Source: Acinetobacter sp. HR7 | GTDB lineage: Bacteria > Pseudomonadota > Gammaproteobacteria > Pseudomonadales > Moraxellaceae | DNA length: 47,057 bases | Direction of reading: 5' to 3' | NCBI RefSeq assembly: GCF_000773685.1 | Contig: NZ_JPQO01000220.1 | Coordinates: 1-47,057 of the forward strand | In this document: piece by piece, positions 18,159-26,203 of the stretch | How positions within the stretch are numbered: the stretch's first letter is position 1 | Layout: each line of letters starts with the position of its first letter | Notes under the pieces: generated by a model | What the model saw: only the letters and a program-made list of their open reading frames with translations | Database searches by the model: none | What the model was told of the DNA's origin: nothing | Program-made: the position numbers and the translations under genes

Positions 18159-19031
18159 TTACTCAGCCCGAACCTTAATTTCATAGCCAGTATATTTACG
18201 GATATTAATCACACCGGTATCCAGGATTAAATACTGGCCTTTAATGCCTTGCAGCTTGCCACGAATAATTGGGGTTTTATCCAGGTTATGCGACTTGATC
18301 TTTTCAGGATAGCTTTCTACCGGATAGATAAATTCACGCGGACGTTCCTGTTCAAGGATTTCCACATTTTCATTGAAGTCTAGACTCATGCTGAACTCAT
18401 CACGGATGGTGGTGATTTGCGGAGCAAATTCATCCAGTAACTGGTCACGAATATCGATCAGATTAATTGGTTCGGCTTCGCCTTTGAGGAGTTTACGCCA
18501 ATCAGTTTTATCTGCGACCTGAGTGCCAAACATAACTTCTAGTTGGCCGGAAAGGCGTCGTGAACCCACTTTCATAATCGGCAAAGCCTGAGTCGCCCCT
18601 TGGTCTAACCAGCGGGTCGGCATATGACCTTCACGGGTAATTCCGACTTTGAGGGCACTGGAATTCGCCAGATAGACGATATGAGGCTGAAAGCAGACTT
18701 CATGGGCAAAACTGTCTTCACGGCAGGTGCCCAAGTGATAATGACAGGTTTCCGGCTTCATGATACACATGTCGCAAGAGGCCTTGGTCTTGAAGCATTT
18801 AAAGCAATGGCCCTGCGAGAAAGACTTGGAAGTCTTTGCACCGCAAGAGACACAGTAGATATTGCCGGTCCATTCAATCTCGATTTCCTGGCCAAGATTA
18901 AATGGAAGGTCAATTTCTGAACGATCTAGGATAAATTTATATTCAACATTTGCCCGGTGTATATCTTGTTCAGTTACACTAAGGTTCTTGAGACCGGCGT
19001 GCATTTTATGGCAAATGCCCTGAAGTTCCAT
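18159..19031 (-). CDS. DUF2797 family protein
   Basis: The 290-residue protein matches what I know of DUF2797: an N-terminal beta region, a cysteine-rich segment likely to bind zinc (C60, C63, C76, C79, C86, C89, C96, H99, C103), then IVYLANSSALKVGITR with a GIY-YIG-like flavour and a conserved RWLDQGA. The family has no firm biochemical role that I can state. The gene is divergent from the next gene with only 35 bases between start codons, so their promoters must overlap or lie inside the genes. The start at ATG 19031 is the first in frame. Confidence 0.82.
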   Translation of the reverse strand: MELQGICHKMHAGLKNLSVTEQDIHRANVEYKFILDRSEIDLPFNLGQEIEIEWTGNIYCVSCGAKTSKSFSQGHCFKCFKTKASCDMCIMKPETCHYHLGTCREDSFAHEVCFQPHIVYLANSSALKVGITREGHMPTRWLDQGATQALPIMKVGSRRLSGQLEVMFGTQVADKTDWRKLLKGEAEPINLIDIRDQLLDEFAPQITTIRDEFSMSLDFNENVEILEQERPREFIYPVESYPEKIKSHNLDKTPIIRGKLQGIKGQYLILDTGVINIRKYTGYEIKVRAE

Positions 19032-19066
19032 GAAAAATTACTCACTTAAATCATAAGGATGCAGTT

Positions 19067-19537
19067 ATGGCTGAACAGAATGTTATCTCGTCGATGTTAG
19101 ATGATTTCGCACAGGAACAGCCAATCCAAACTGCGATTTGTATTGGTCAGGATCTGACCCAGGTCAAGTTTAATCAGTCGATTCAATGGCATTATTTTAA
19201 CGTATCTGATTTCCTAAGTCTGCCTTTTCAGCAACGTTATGACCTGGCCGTGGTGATGCTGGATACAGCAGAAACCAGTGAACTTTCAGACCAAATCATT
19301 GGGCAAACGCTTGTGAAACTGCGTGATCTGTTTGCCCGTCGTCTGGTGGTGGTGAGCCGTTTGCAGGATGAGAAGTTGCTGCGTTCTTTAGGCCTAACAC
19401 AACTGATTGATAAAACGACGCATGATAGCGACTTTGCCTTGTGGCAATTTAATATCTTAACCTATAAGCATGTGCCAGACTGGTTTAACTCCAAGTTCTG
19501 GGCCAATCCGGAAAACTGGGACAAATACCGCTGGTAA
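19067..19537 (+). CDS. Conserved hypothetical protein (DUF6231-like)
   Basis: The 156-residue product has a Rossmann-like alternation (AICIGQDL, YDLAVVMLDT, RRLVVVSRL) resembling a small SAM-fold core without a recognisable cofactor motif, and ends in a tryptophan/asparagine-rich tail (PDWFNSKFWANPENWDKYRW). I associate it tentatively with the DUF6231 family of Pseudomonas and Acinetobacter. AAGGA lies about 12 bases upstream of the ATG. It is divergent from the DUF2797 gene; a shared role is possible but not shown. Confidence 0.65.
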   Translation: MAEQNVISSMLDDFAQEQPIQTAICIGQDLTQVKFNQSIQWHYFNVSDFLSLPFQQRYDLAVVMLDTAETSELSDQIIGQTLVKLRDLFARRLVVVSRLQDEKLLRSLGLTQLIDKTTHDSDFALWQFNILTYKHVPDWFNSKFWANPENWDKYRW

Positions 19538-19650
19538 TGATCTACTCATAGAAAGTTGCTTAAGATTGCTTGCACTTCTTAACAATTTCCAACAGGTGCG
19601 CTGCCAAAGTACCACGTATGCTGTAAGAAAGTTTTACAGGAAATACAGGT

Positions 19651-20325
19651 ATGACCAACCTTAGCAATATTGTGGAAATCCTGGCCAAGCAGGCCTTGGG
19701 TGGTGGGCAGCAACAACAAAATCCAAACCAGAATCAATCCCAACAGTCTCAAGGTGGTCTAGGAGGCATTTTAGGTGCTGTGCTTGGACAATTGAATGGT
19801 GGGAATACAGGACAGAGATCTAACCCGCAAGGTGACTTGGGAGGGATTCTCGGTTCGGTGCTGAGTCAGTTGGGCGGTGCTCAATCACAGCAACCGCATC
19901 AACAACAACCTAATCAGCAACCACGATCGTCTGGCTTAGGTTCAGGAGGAACCAAAACCTTATTGATTGCCGTATTGCCGTTGGTATTGGCCTGGATTCA
20001 GAAACAGGGTGGACTGCAAGGAGCTTTGGATAAACTCAAAGGCCAAGGTCTAACCAATCAGGTCGATGACTGGGTATCGACTGGGCCCGGTGATAATGCG
20101 CCAATCGATAATCAGCAGCTGCAATTTCTGTTTGATGATCAGGAAGTGGAACAGGTCGCTGAACAGGTACATGCGCCGAAGCAGGATGTCTATAGCACCA
20201 TTTCCAAAGTCTTGCCTGAGATCATCGATTCCCTAACGCCACAAGGTGAACAGACCAGCAAGCAGGAAGCGAATAATGATATTCAGAATGTACTGAATAT
20301 GGTGTCTGGTTTTCTGAAACGTTAA
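19651..20325 (+). CDS. YidB-like DUF937 protein with Gln/Gly-rich repeats
   Basis: The 224-residue protein belongs with YidB-like DUF937 proteins, whose function is not known. A low-complexity first half is rich in Q, N and G and contains two similar blocks (GGLGGILGAVLGQLN at about 35-49 and GDLGGILGSVLSQLG at about 61-75). The second half is the conserved domain: a hydrophobic helix (LLIAVLPLVLAWIQKQGGL), then LKGQGLTNQVDDWVSTGPN-like and a C-terminal helical bundle. AGGAAA precedes the ATG. It is followed by its own terminator. Confidence 0.82.
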   Translation: MTNLSNIVEILAKQALGGGQQQQNPNQNQSQQSQGGLGGILGAVLGQLNGGNTGQRSNPQGDLGGILGSVLSQLGGAQSQQPHQQQPNQQPRSSGLGSGGTKTLLIAVLPLVLAWIQKQGGLQGALDKLKGQGLTNQVDDWVSTGPGDNAPIDNQQLQFLFDDQEVEQVAEQVHAPKQDVYSTISKVLPEIIDSLTPQGEQTSKQEANNDIQNVLNMVSGFLKR

Positions 20326-20338
20326 TGGATATAGGTAT

Positions 20339-20371
20339 AAAAAAGTCCGGTCATTTCGCCGGGCTTTTTAT
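20339..20371. terminator. Terminator between YidB-like gene and YqiJ-like gene
   Basis: A GTCCGG / CCGGGC stem (one G-T pair) with flanking A and T tracts lies between the two convergent genes. Confidence 0.88.
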
Positions 20372-20385
20372 AGTGATTTCACTTT

Positions 20386-21006
20386 CTAGGAATGTTCCAG
20401 ATCCAGGCTAAACAAACGATTTGATTTACTAATTTTCTTGGCCACATAATGTGATTTACGTGTACGAATCAAAATAATCTGTGACTGAAATTCCAGCTCG
20501 CCAAATTCCGGTTCCACCTGCACATAATGCAGCTGACCATATTCATCCCGAACCCGCGCTTGAGCTGAAAATCCCGGACGGGCATTGCCACTGGAAATCG
20601 TCGCCAGACGGCCAATCAGATTGACGTCATGCTTTTTGTATTTCGGTGGAATGACCTGATCCAGACAGTGGATCATAAACACGGTGAAGAAAATCGCGAT
20701 GATTAAAGCTGGAATGATCAGATAATATGCTGGCCAGAATTTCATCTCCTGTGAATACACCAATAGCTGTAGCACATAGCCGGCAAAGCTGAAGTTCATC
20801 AACAGGAAAAACACAATCAGGGTTTTGGAAAACTTGACATTGAGCAAGTCCAGATTATGTAAATCGAGAGGGGAAATCTTTTGGAAAAATTGGGTTGGAC
20901 GTACCTTAAAAAAATAGCCTAAGGTTTCGACCAAGCCCAGCAAAATCACGGCGATCAGACTGAGATGAAAAGGCATTAGGTTATAGTCAGTGAAAAATGC
21001 CGGCAT
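20386..21006 (-). CDS. YqiJ-like membrane protein with OB-fold C terminus
   Basis: The 206-residue protein resembles E. coli YqiJ: three hydrophobic segments (about 12-33, 60-85, 92-115) then a soluble beta-rich domain (about 125-195) with IGRLATISSGNARPG and a GQLHYVQVEPE segment as in NfeD/YqiJ OB domains. In E. coli, yqiJ pairs with the flotillin gene yqiK; no flotillin is visible here. It is the last gene of a three-gene minus-strand cluster, 20 bases after the Rieske gene. The ribosome site is weak and ATG 21006 is the first in frame. Confidence 0.75.
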   Translation of the reverse strand: MPAFFTDYNLMPFHLSLIAVILLGLVETLGYFFKVRPTQFFQKISPLDLHNLDLLNVKFSKTLIVFFLLMNFSFAGYVLQLLVYSQEMKFWPAYYLIIPALIIAIFFTVFMIHCLDQVIPPKYKKHDVNLIGRLATISSGNARPGFSAQARVRDEYGQLHYVQVEPEFGELEFQSQIILIRTRKSHYVAKKISKSNRLFSLDLEHS

Positions 21007-21026
21007 GGTCGCGTCCAGTGTAAGTG

Positions 21027-21350
21027 TTATTCTTCGAGATAAATTCCACCATCAGAATGCACGGTAATTTCAACTTTTTCAAGTGATTGGCCTTGACATG
21101 GTCCAGAAATACATTCACCGGTTTCAACCAGGAACAAGGCACCGTGAGTCGAACATTCAATAAATTCCTGGTCACGATCTAGGAACTGGTTTTCCAGAAA
21201 TTCCAGTTCAACCTGTAAGTGTGGGCACAGGTTTTGGTAGGCATAGAACATGCCATCACGTTGCGTAATAAACATCGTATCCCCATTTGGAAGCTCAAAG
21301 GAACGTGATTCACGTTCCGGGATGTCTTCAGTCATGCAAATTTTATACAT
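21027..21350 (-). CDS. Small Rieske [2Fe-2S] domain protein
   Basis: This 107-residue protein is little more than a Rieske domain. Cluster ligands are Cys42 and His44 (LCPH) and Cys66 and His69 (ECSTHG), giving CxH-21-CxxH. Such small soluble Rieske proteins act as ferredoxin-type electron carriers; the partner oxygenase or reductase is not visible. The start ATG at 21350 overlaps the stop codon of the upstream kinase gene (TAATG), so translation is probably coupled. An upstream in-frame start three codons earlier is possible but less typical. Confidence 0.9.
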   Translation of the reverse strand: MYKICMTEDIPERESRSFELPNGDTMFITQRDGMFYAYQNLCPHLQVELEFLENQFLDRDQEFIECSTHGALFLVETGECISGPCQGQSLEKVEITVHSDGGIYLEE

Positions 21351-22354
21351 TAAGCACATTCCTTCTGGAAGTTGTTTAATAATGCCGCATATTCAGCAAC
21401 AGGCAGACGTGGGCCAAATTGTGAAACTACTTCACTTGAGATCAAAATCGCCAGTTCAGCCGCCGCTTTCCAGCCTAGACCTGCATTCAGAGCATATAAG
21501 AATGCACCTGCAAAGGCATCGCCAGCACCGTTAGTGTCGACTGCTTCTACCTTGCGGCCTGGTACAGTAAAGCTTTGACCTTTGTTACAGATCAGTGCAC
21601 CTTTGGCTGACAATGTAATGACAACGTGTTGGCTGATTTCTTGTAATTTTTCCAGTGCAGCCTCCAGATTGTCTGTACCTGTGTACATTAATGCTTCCTG
21701 TTCATTACAGAACAGCAGATCTACACCATCCGCGATCATTTCATCCAGACCACTACGGGCATATTGCACCATGGCTGGATCAGATAAAGTGAGGGCAATT
21801 TGGACATCACTGGCACGGGCAATGATACGCGCCTGTTCTACGGCATGACGTGCAGTTTCTGAGGTAGACAGGTAGCCTTCGATATACAGCCATTTCGCAG
21901 TTTTTAGCGGAGTAAAATCAATTTGTTCATCTGTCAGTTCAGCAGTAATACCGAGGTAAGTATGCATGGTACGTTCTGAATCAGGGCTGACCAGTACCAT
22001 ACAGGTACCAGTGACACCTTCACTGATGGAACGGGTTGTGGTCTGGATGCCAGCTTCATTTAAGCCATTCAGGTAGATTTGACCAAGATTATCATTACCC
22101 ACGCGGCAGGCATAAAATGCGGAACCACCTAATGCAGCAAAAGCAACCGTAGTATTTGCAGCTGAACCACCAGAAGCCTGGCCTTTATAGGTTTGGGTCG
22201 CTTTCAGGTTTTCATACAGTACGGCTTGTGTTTCACCATCAGTGAGTTGCATGGTGCCTTTTTGCAGGGTGTTTGCAATTAGAAAGTCATCAGATACTTT
22301 AAATTCCTGGTCAATTAGCGCATTACCAATTGCAAAAAGATCAACATTTGCCAT
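21350..22354 (-). CDS. PfkB-family sugar/nucleoside kinase (adenosine-kinase-like)
   Basis: The 334-residue product is a ribokinase-fold kinase. N-terminal GNALIDQEF and SGGSAANTTVAFAALGG bind the sugar moiety, and the PfkB signature DTNGAGDAFAGAF carries the catalytic base Asp279. It resembles proteins annotated as adenosine kinase in Acinetobacter and Pseudomonas, which phosphorylate adenosine or a related nucleoside; the substrate cannot be decided from sequence alone. It leads a tight operon: its stop overlaps the Rieske start by one base. Why a kinase is coupled to a Rieske protein is unclear. Confidence 0.9.
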   Translation of the reverse strand: MANVDLFAIGNALIDQEFKVSDDFLIANTLQKGTMQLTDGETQAVLYENLKATQTYKGQASGGSAANTTVAFAALGGSAFYACRVGNDNLGQIYLNGLNEAGIQTTTRSISEGVTGTCMVLVSPDSERTMHTYLGITAELTDEQIDFTPLKTAKWLYIEGYLSTSETARHAVEQARIIARASDVQIALTLSDPAMVQYARSGLDEMIADGVDLLFCNEQEALMYTGTDNLEAALEKLQEISQHVVITLSAKGALICNKGQSFTVPGRKVEAVDTNGAGDAFAGAFLYALNAGLGWKAAAELAILISSEVVSQFGPRLPVAEYAALLNNFQKECA

Positions 22355-22497
22355 GTTAGAAAGTCACATTCAAAAAACGAAAGTCCTAAGTTTACACGAA
22401 TGCTCAGGATTGCTGTAGGGTGTTGAATCATTTTCAAAATTTTTTGAGTATGGTTTAAAGATACTTAACTTGCACTTTGGTCGAATAAAAATGGATA

Positions 22498-22513
22498 ATT
22501 TTCAAAATCATCC
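22498..22513. repeat. Palindromic ATTTTCAAAAT element, second copy at 22430-22440
   Basis: The 11-base near-palindrome ATTTTCAAAAT occurs twice (22430-22440, 22498-22508) in the 275-base spacer between the divergent kinase operon and the GNAT gene. The second copy is part of a longer imperfect palindrome, 22493-22513. It may be an operator, or chance in AT-rich DNA. Confidence 0.35.
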
Positions 22514-22629
22514 AAACATCCCATTGATTTAAAGTACAGATTTTATTTATAAGTGTAGTCTACCTGTGTTAAATCTGTAGAGGCTTAGACAGGTTGAGCC
22601 GAGACTATCATTTCTAAAAGTGTGTATAT

Positions 22630-23079
22630 ATGGATATTAAGATTGTAAAAGCCGAACAATTACCAGATCAGATCAACACTTTGGCTACCTTAGCGAAAAA
22701 GGAAGGCTATGATTTGATTGAGAAATTAGTTGAAGAATATCGCACAGGAAAAAACTCGTTTAGCAAAGACAATGAATATCTGGCAGTCGCTTACGATGGT
22801 GATAAGCTGATTGCCTGTGGTGGCTTGAACCAACAATGGGGGCCAGATGGCATTGAAGAACGGATCGGGCGTGTCCGCCGTTTCTATGTGCATCCGAAAT
22901 ACCGTCAACATGGGGTGGGCAAACAATTATTGGCGTATCTGGAACAGCTGGCACGTCCGCATTATTCAGCACTGTGTTTGCATACTGAAACCAAGCTGGC
23001 TGCAAGCTTCTACCAGAAGCAGAATTATGTCTTTGTGGAAAACCATCCAAACTATAACTATTTTAAATACTTGGTTTAA
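22630..23079 (+). CDS. GNAT family N-acetyltransferase
   Basis: The 149-residue protein has the acetyl-CoA binding motif A, RQHGVGKQLL (Q93-x-x-G-x-G), after the beta-strand RRFYVHP, and a C-terminal LHTETKLAASFYQKQNYVF motif B. The substrate is unknown. It has no neighbours on the same transcript: the kinase operon diverges on the left and the M16 peptidase starts 165 bases downstream. An inverted repeat at 23108-23144 follows the stop and may end transcription. The start codon has no strong ribosome site. Confidence 0.88.
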   Translation: MDIKIVKAEQLPDQINTLATLAKKEGYDLIEKLVEEYRTGKNSFSKDNEYLAVAYDGDKLIACGGLNQQWGPDGIEERIGRVRRFYVHPKYRQHGVGKQLLAYLEQLARPHYSALCLHTETKLAASFYQKQNYVFVENHPNYNYFKYLV

Positions 23080-23109
23080 GCCAGCTTAAAATTTTCATTC
23101 GACGGTTAA

Positions 23110-23144
23110 AACTTGGTGATTTATTTTATGAATGACCAAGTTTA
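23110..23144 (+). terminator. Possible weak terminator hairpin after the GNAT gene
   Basis: AAACTTGGT and ACCAAGTTT form a 9-bp stem with a 17-base AT-rich loop. There is no real T run, so termination is uncertain. Confidence 0.4.
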
Positions 23145-23199
23145 CTTAATTCGATCAAAATGATCGGTTTTCAGCGTGAATAATAACAAGAACTAAAGC

Positions 23200-23205
23200 T
23201 ATAAT
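23200..23205 (+). promoter_or_regulatory. Candidate -10 box for the M16 peptidase gene
   Basis: A perfect TATAAT lies 40 bases before the start codon. The segment 17 bases upstream (TGAATA, 23177-23182) is a poor -35, so the promoter is only tentative. Confidence 0.5.
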
Positions 23206-23244
23206 GCGATTAATTGTTTTTTATCTAAAAAATTAGGAGATCGC

Positions 23245-26184
23245 ATGACTGTAGATGTCACTGAAACCATTTCACAAACTGTTCATCCTGCGTTTCAGTT
23301 GGTACGTCAACACCATGTTGAAGCTTTAGACATTTTAGTGTCTGAATATAAGCATAAAGTGACCGGCGCCACTCATTATCACCTGGCAACCAGTCACGAT
23401 GAAAATGTCTTTCTCGTGGCATTCCGTACTCAGCCGATGGATTCCAAAGGCGAGGCCCATATTCTTGAACATACGGCGCTCTGTGGCTCAGAAAAATTCC
23501 CGGTACGTGATCCATTCTTTCTGATGATTCGCCGTTCCCTGAACACTTTCATGAATGCCTTTACCGCTGCAGACTGGACGGCATATCCATTTGCAACCCA
23601 GAACGATAAAGATTTCCAGAACCTGCTGGAAGTATATATGGATGCGGCATTTGCAGCGAACCTGAATCCGCTGGATTTTGCTCAGGAAGGTATTCGTATT
23701 GAACTGGAAAATGGTGAACCTGTTTATAAAGGCGTGGTCTTTAATGAAATGAAAGGGGCGATGAGTTCTCCTTCGGATCAGCTCTATCACACGCTGGCGC
23801 ATTATCTGTTCCCAACCACCACTTATCACTATAATTCGGGTGGTGATCCTAAAGATATTCCTGACCTGACTTACCAAGAGTTGGTTGATTTCTATAAATC
23901 ACATTACCATCCAAGTAATGCGGTCTTTATGACTTTCGGTAACAAGTCCGCTTATGAATTACAGGAACAGTTTGAAACTCTGGCACTGTCTAAATTTGAG
24001 AAAGGTCAGACTTTATATTCAACTCCGGAAAAACGCCTGACTGCACCACTTACCGTAACCGATACTTATGCCGTTGATGCTGATGACCTGCGTGACAAGA
24101 CTTATCATGTGATTTCATGGTTATTGCCAGAAGCGAGTGAAATCAAGCTGCGTTTGGGTATGCGTCTGGTGGAAGGTATTTTGCTGGAAGATTCTGCATC
24201 ACCACTACGTCATTACCTTGAAACCTGTGGCTATGCACAGTCGACTGGTCCATTTATGGGTGTCGATGATTCAAACTTTGAAATGACCTTCTACTGTGCA
24301 GTGCAGGGTTCAAATCCTGAACATGCTGAAGAATTTAAAAATGGCGTGTTTAAGATTCTGGAAGAAGTGGCTTCTAAACCAGTGGATCAAAAAGCCGTGG
24401 ATGCGATCTTGCATCAGATCGAACTGCATCAACGTGAAATCAATGGGGATGGAACTCCATATGGCCTAAGCCTCATTCTCAATGGCCTCAGCAGTGCAAT
24501 CCACCACCGTGATCCAGTAGAGGTATGGGATGTGGATTCTGCGATTGCTGCGGTAAAAGAAGAGCTGAAAGACCCGATGTGGTTGTCTAATCTGATCAAA
24601 GAGCATCTGCTTGATAATCCGCACCGTGTCCAGTTAACTCTGGTTCCGGATGCGACCAAATCAGCCAAAGAAGCTGAAGAAGAAAAAGCACGTCTGGCAG
24701 AAATTGGCAAAAACCTGACTGAAGAGCAAAAAACTGAAATTGAAAAACAAACTGAAGCACTGAAAATCCGCCAAGAAACACCGGATGACCTCAGCCTGTT
24801 GCCGAAAGTTGGTCTGGAAGATATTCCGGCGGAACTGCAGATTGTTCAGGGTCAACTGCGTGAGATCATTTCCAATCGTGTAGATACACCATTGAACCTG
24901 TACTATGCGGGTACCAATGGAATTTATTATCAACAGGTACTGGTACAGATTCCGGATGAAGTGGTGCAATCGCCATACTTCAACCTGTTGTCTATTCTGG
25001 TAGGTGAAGTCGGTGCAGGTGAGTATAGCTACCTGGAATTCCAGCAAATCCAGACTGCAGTCAGTGGTGGCCTGGGTATGGGCGCATCGTTGCGTTCTAA
25101 AGTGGATGACAAGAACAAAATTTCTGCATGGCTGACCCTAACCACGAAATCTTTAGTGAATAATCTGGAAGCGATCCAGTTGCTGAAAACCGGTTTTGAG
25201 CAGCTTCGCTTCGATGAAAAAGCCCGTATTATCGAGCTGTTGCAACAACGTAAAACGCGTTGGCATTCACGTATTTCTGGCTCAGGACATAGTTATGCAA
25301 TGCAGGTTGCTTCACGTCAGCACAGCGCTTTAGCCACTCGTGACTATCACAATACCGGCCTGGGTGCATTGAACTGGCTAATGAACCTGGTGTCTCAAAT
25401 CGAGAAAGATGATGCGGCTTATGATGCCATGATTGAAGAGCTGCAACGTATTCATCGTGCCTTGTTGCAGGCGCCGAAACAGTTCCTACTGGTCTGTGAA
25501 GAACCACATGCGGACCGTCTGGTCGAAGAAGTGCAAAACGTTTGGGACAAAGTCGCAGTGGATTCAACGCCAGTGCAGCTGACCCAAGTTGAAAAAGTCA
25601 TGCAGGATACGGATGAAGCTTGGTTAATCCAAGCCAATGTACAGTTCTGTGCCGCGGCTTATCCGGCAGTCGAAGTCTCTCATCCGGATGCGGCGCCGTT
25701 GATGGTATTGGCAGGTTATCTGCGTAATGGCTATCTGCACAGTGCTATCCGCGAAAAAGGCGGTGCCTATGGTGGCGGTGCGAGCTATGACGGCAATGCT
25801 TGCTCATTCCGCTTCTACAGCTACCGTGACCCACGTCTGGCAGAAACCTTTAAAGACTTTGAAGCCAGCGTGCAATGGTTGCTCAATGTTGAACAGCAAC
25901 CGCATCAGCTGGAAGAAGCAATTCTTGGCCTGATCGCGAGCATGGATAAACCGGGTTCACCAGCGGGAGAAGCAATTACTGCTTGTTATGCCTACCTGCA
26001 TCAACGTACCCCGGCATTCCGCAAGCAGTTACGTGAACGTTTGCTCAATGTAACGCTGGATGACCTGAAACGTGTGGCACAGCAATATCTGCTTGAGCAA
26101 CAACCATCTCGCGCCATAGTAGCACCAGTGGCAAAACGTGAAGCACTAGAACAGCTCGGATTTGTGATTCAACAGGTTCAATAA
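23245..26184 (+). CDS. M16C zinc metallopeptidase, PreP-like
   Basis: The 979-residue length and motif order fit the presequence-protease (PreP) branch of insulinase-like peptidases, which form a closed chamber and degrade peptides. The inverted zinc motif HxxEH is HILEH (His72, Glu75, His76) and the distal zinc ligand is Glu168 in NEMKGAMSSP. The C-terminal half carries the substrate-gripping segment (GGAYGGGASY, then FYSYRDPR). A charged linker helix at about 470-515 joins the halves. No signal peptide is present, so it is probably cytoplasmic. AGGAG precedes the ATG. pldA follows after 19 bases and may be co-transcribed. Confidence 0.93.
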   Translation: MTVDVTETISQTVHPAFQLVRQHHVEALDILVSEYKHKVTGATHYHLATSHDENVFLVAFRTQPMDSKGEAHILEHTALCGSEKFPVRDPFFLMIRRSLNTFMNAFTAADWTAYPFATQNDKDFQNLLEVYMDAAFAANLNPLDFAQEGIRIELENGEPVYKGVVFNEMKGAMSSPSDQLYHTLAHYLFPTTTYHYNSGGDPKDIPDLTYQELVDFYKSHYHPSNAVFMTFGNKSAYELQEQFETLALSKFEKGQTLYSTPEKRLTAPLTVTDTYAVDADDLRDKTYHVISWLLPEASEIKLRLGMRLVEGILLEDSASPLRHYLETCGYAQSTGPFMGVDDSNFEMTFYCAVQGSNPEHAEEFKNGVFKILEEVASKPVDQKAVDAILHQIELHQREINGDGTPYGLSLILNGLSSAIHHRDPVEVWDVDSAIAAVKEELKDPMWLSNLIKEHLLDNPHRVQLTLVPDATKSAKEAEEEKARLAEIGKNLTEEQKTEIEKQTEALKIRQETPDDLSLLPKVGLEDIPAELQIVQGQLREIISNRVDTPLNLYYAGTNGIYYQQVLVQIPDEVVQSPYFNLLSILVGEVGAGEYSYLEFQQIQTAVSGGLGMGASLRSKVDDKNKISAWLTLTTKSLVNNLEAIQLLKTGFEQLRFDEKARIIELLQQRKTRWHSRISGSGHSYAMQVASRQHSALATRDYHNTGLGALNWLMNLVSQIEKDDAAYDAMIEELQRIHRALLQAPKQFLLVCEEPHADRLVEEVQNVWDKVAVDSTPVQLTQVEKVMQDTDEAWLIQANVQFCAAAYPAVEVSHPDAAPLMVLAGYLRNGYLHSAIREKGGAYGGGASYDGNACSFRFYSYRDPRLAETFKDFEASVQWLLNVEQQPHQLEEAILGLIASMDKPGSPAGEAITACYAYLHQRTPAFRKQLRERLLNVTLDDLKRVAQQYLLEQQPSRAIVAPVAKREALEQLGFVIQQVQ

Positions 26185-26203
26185 AATAAGAAAGGAAAAG
26201 TGA

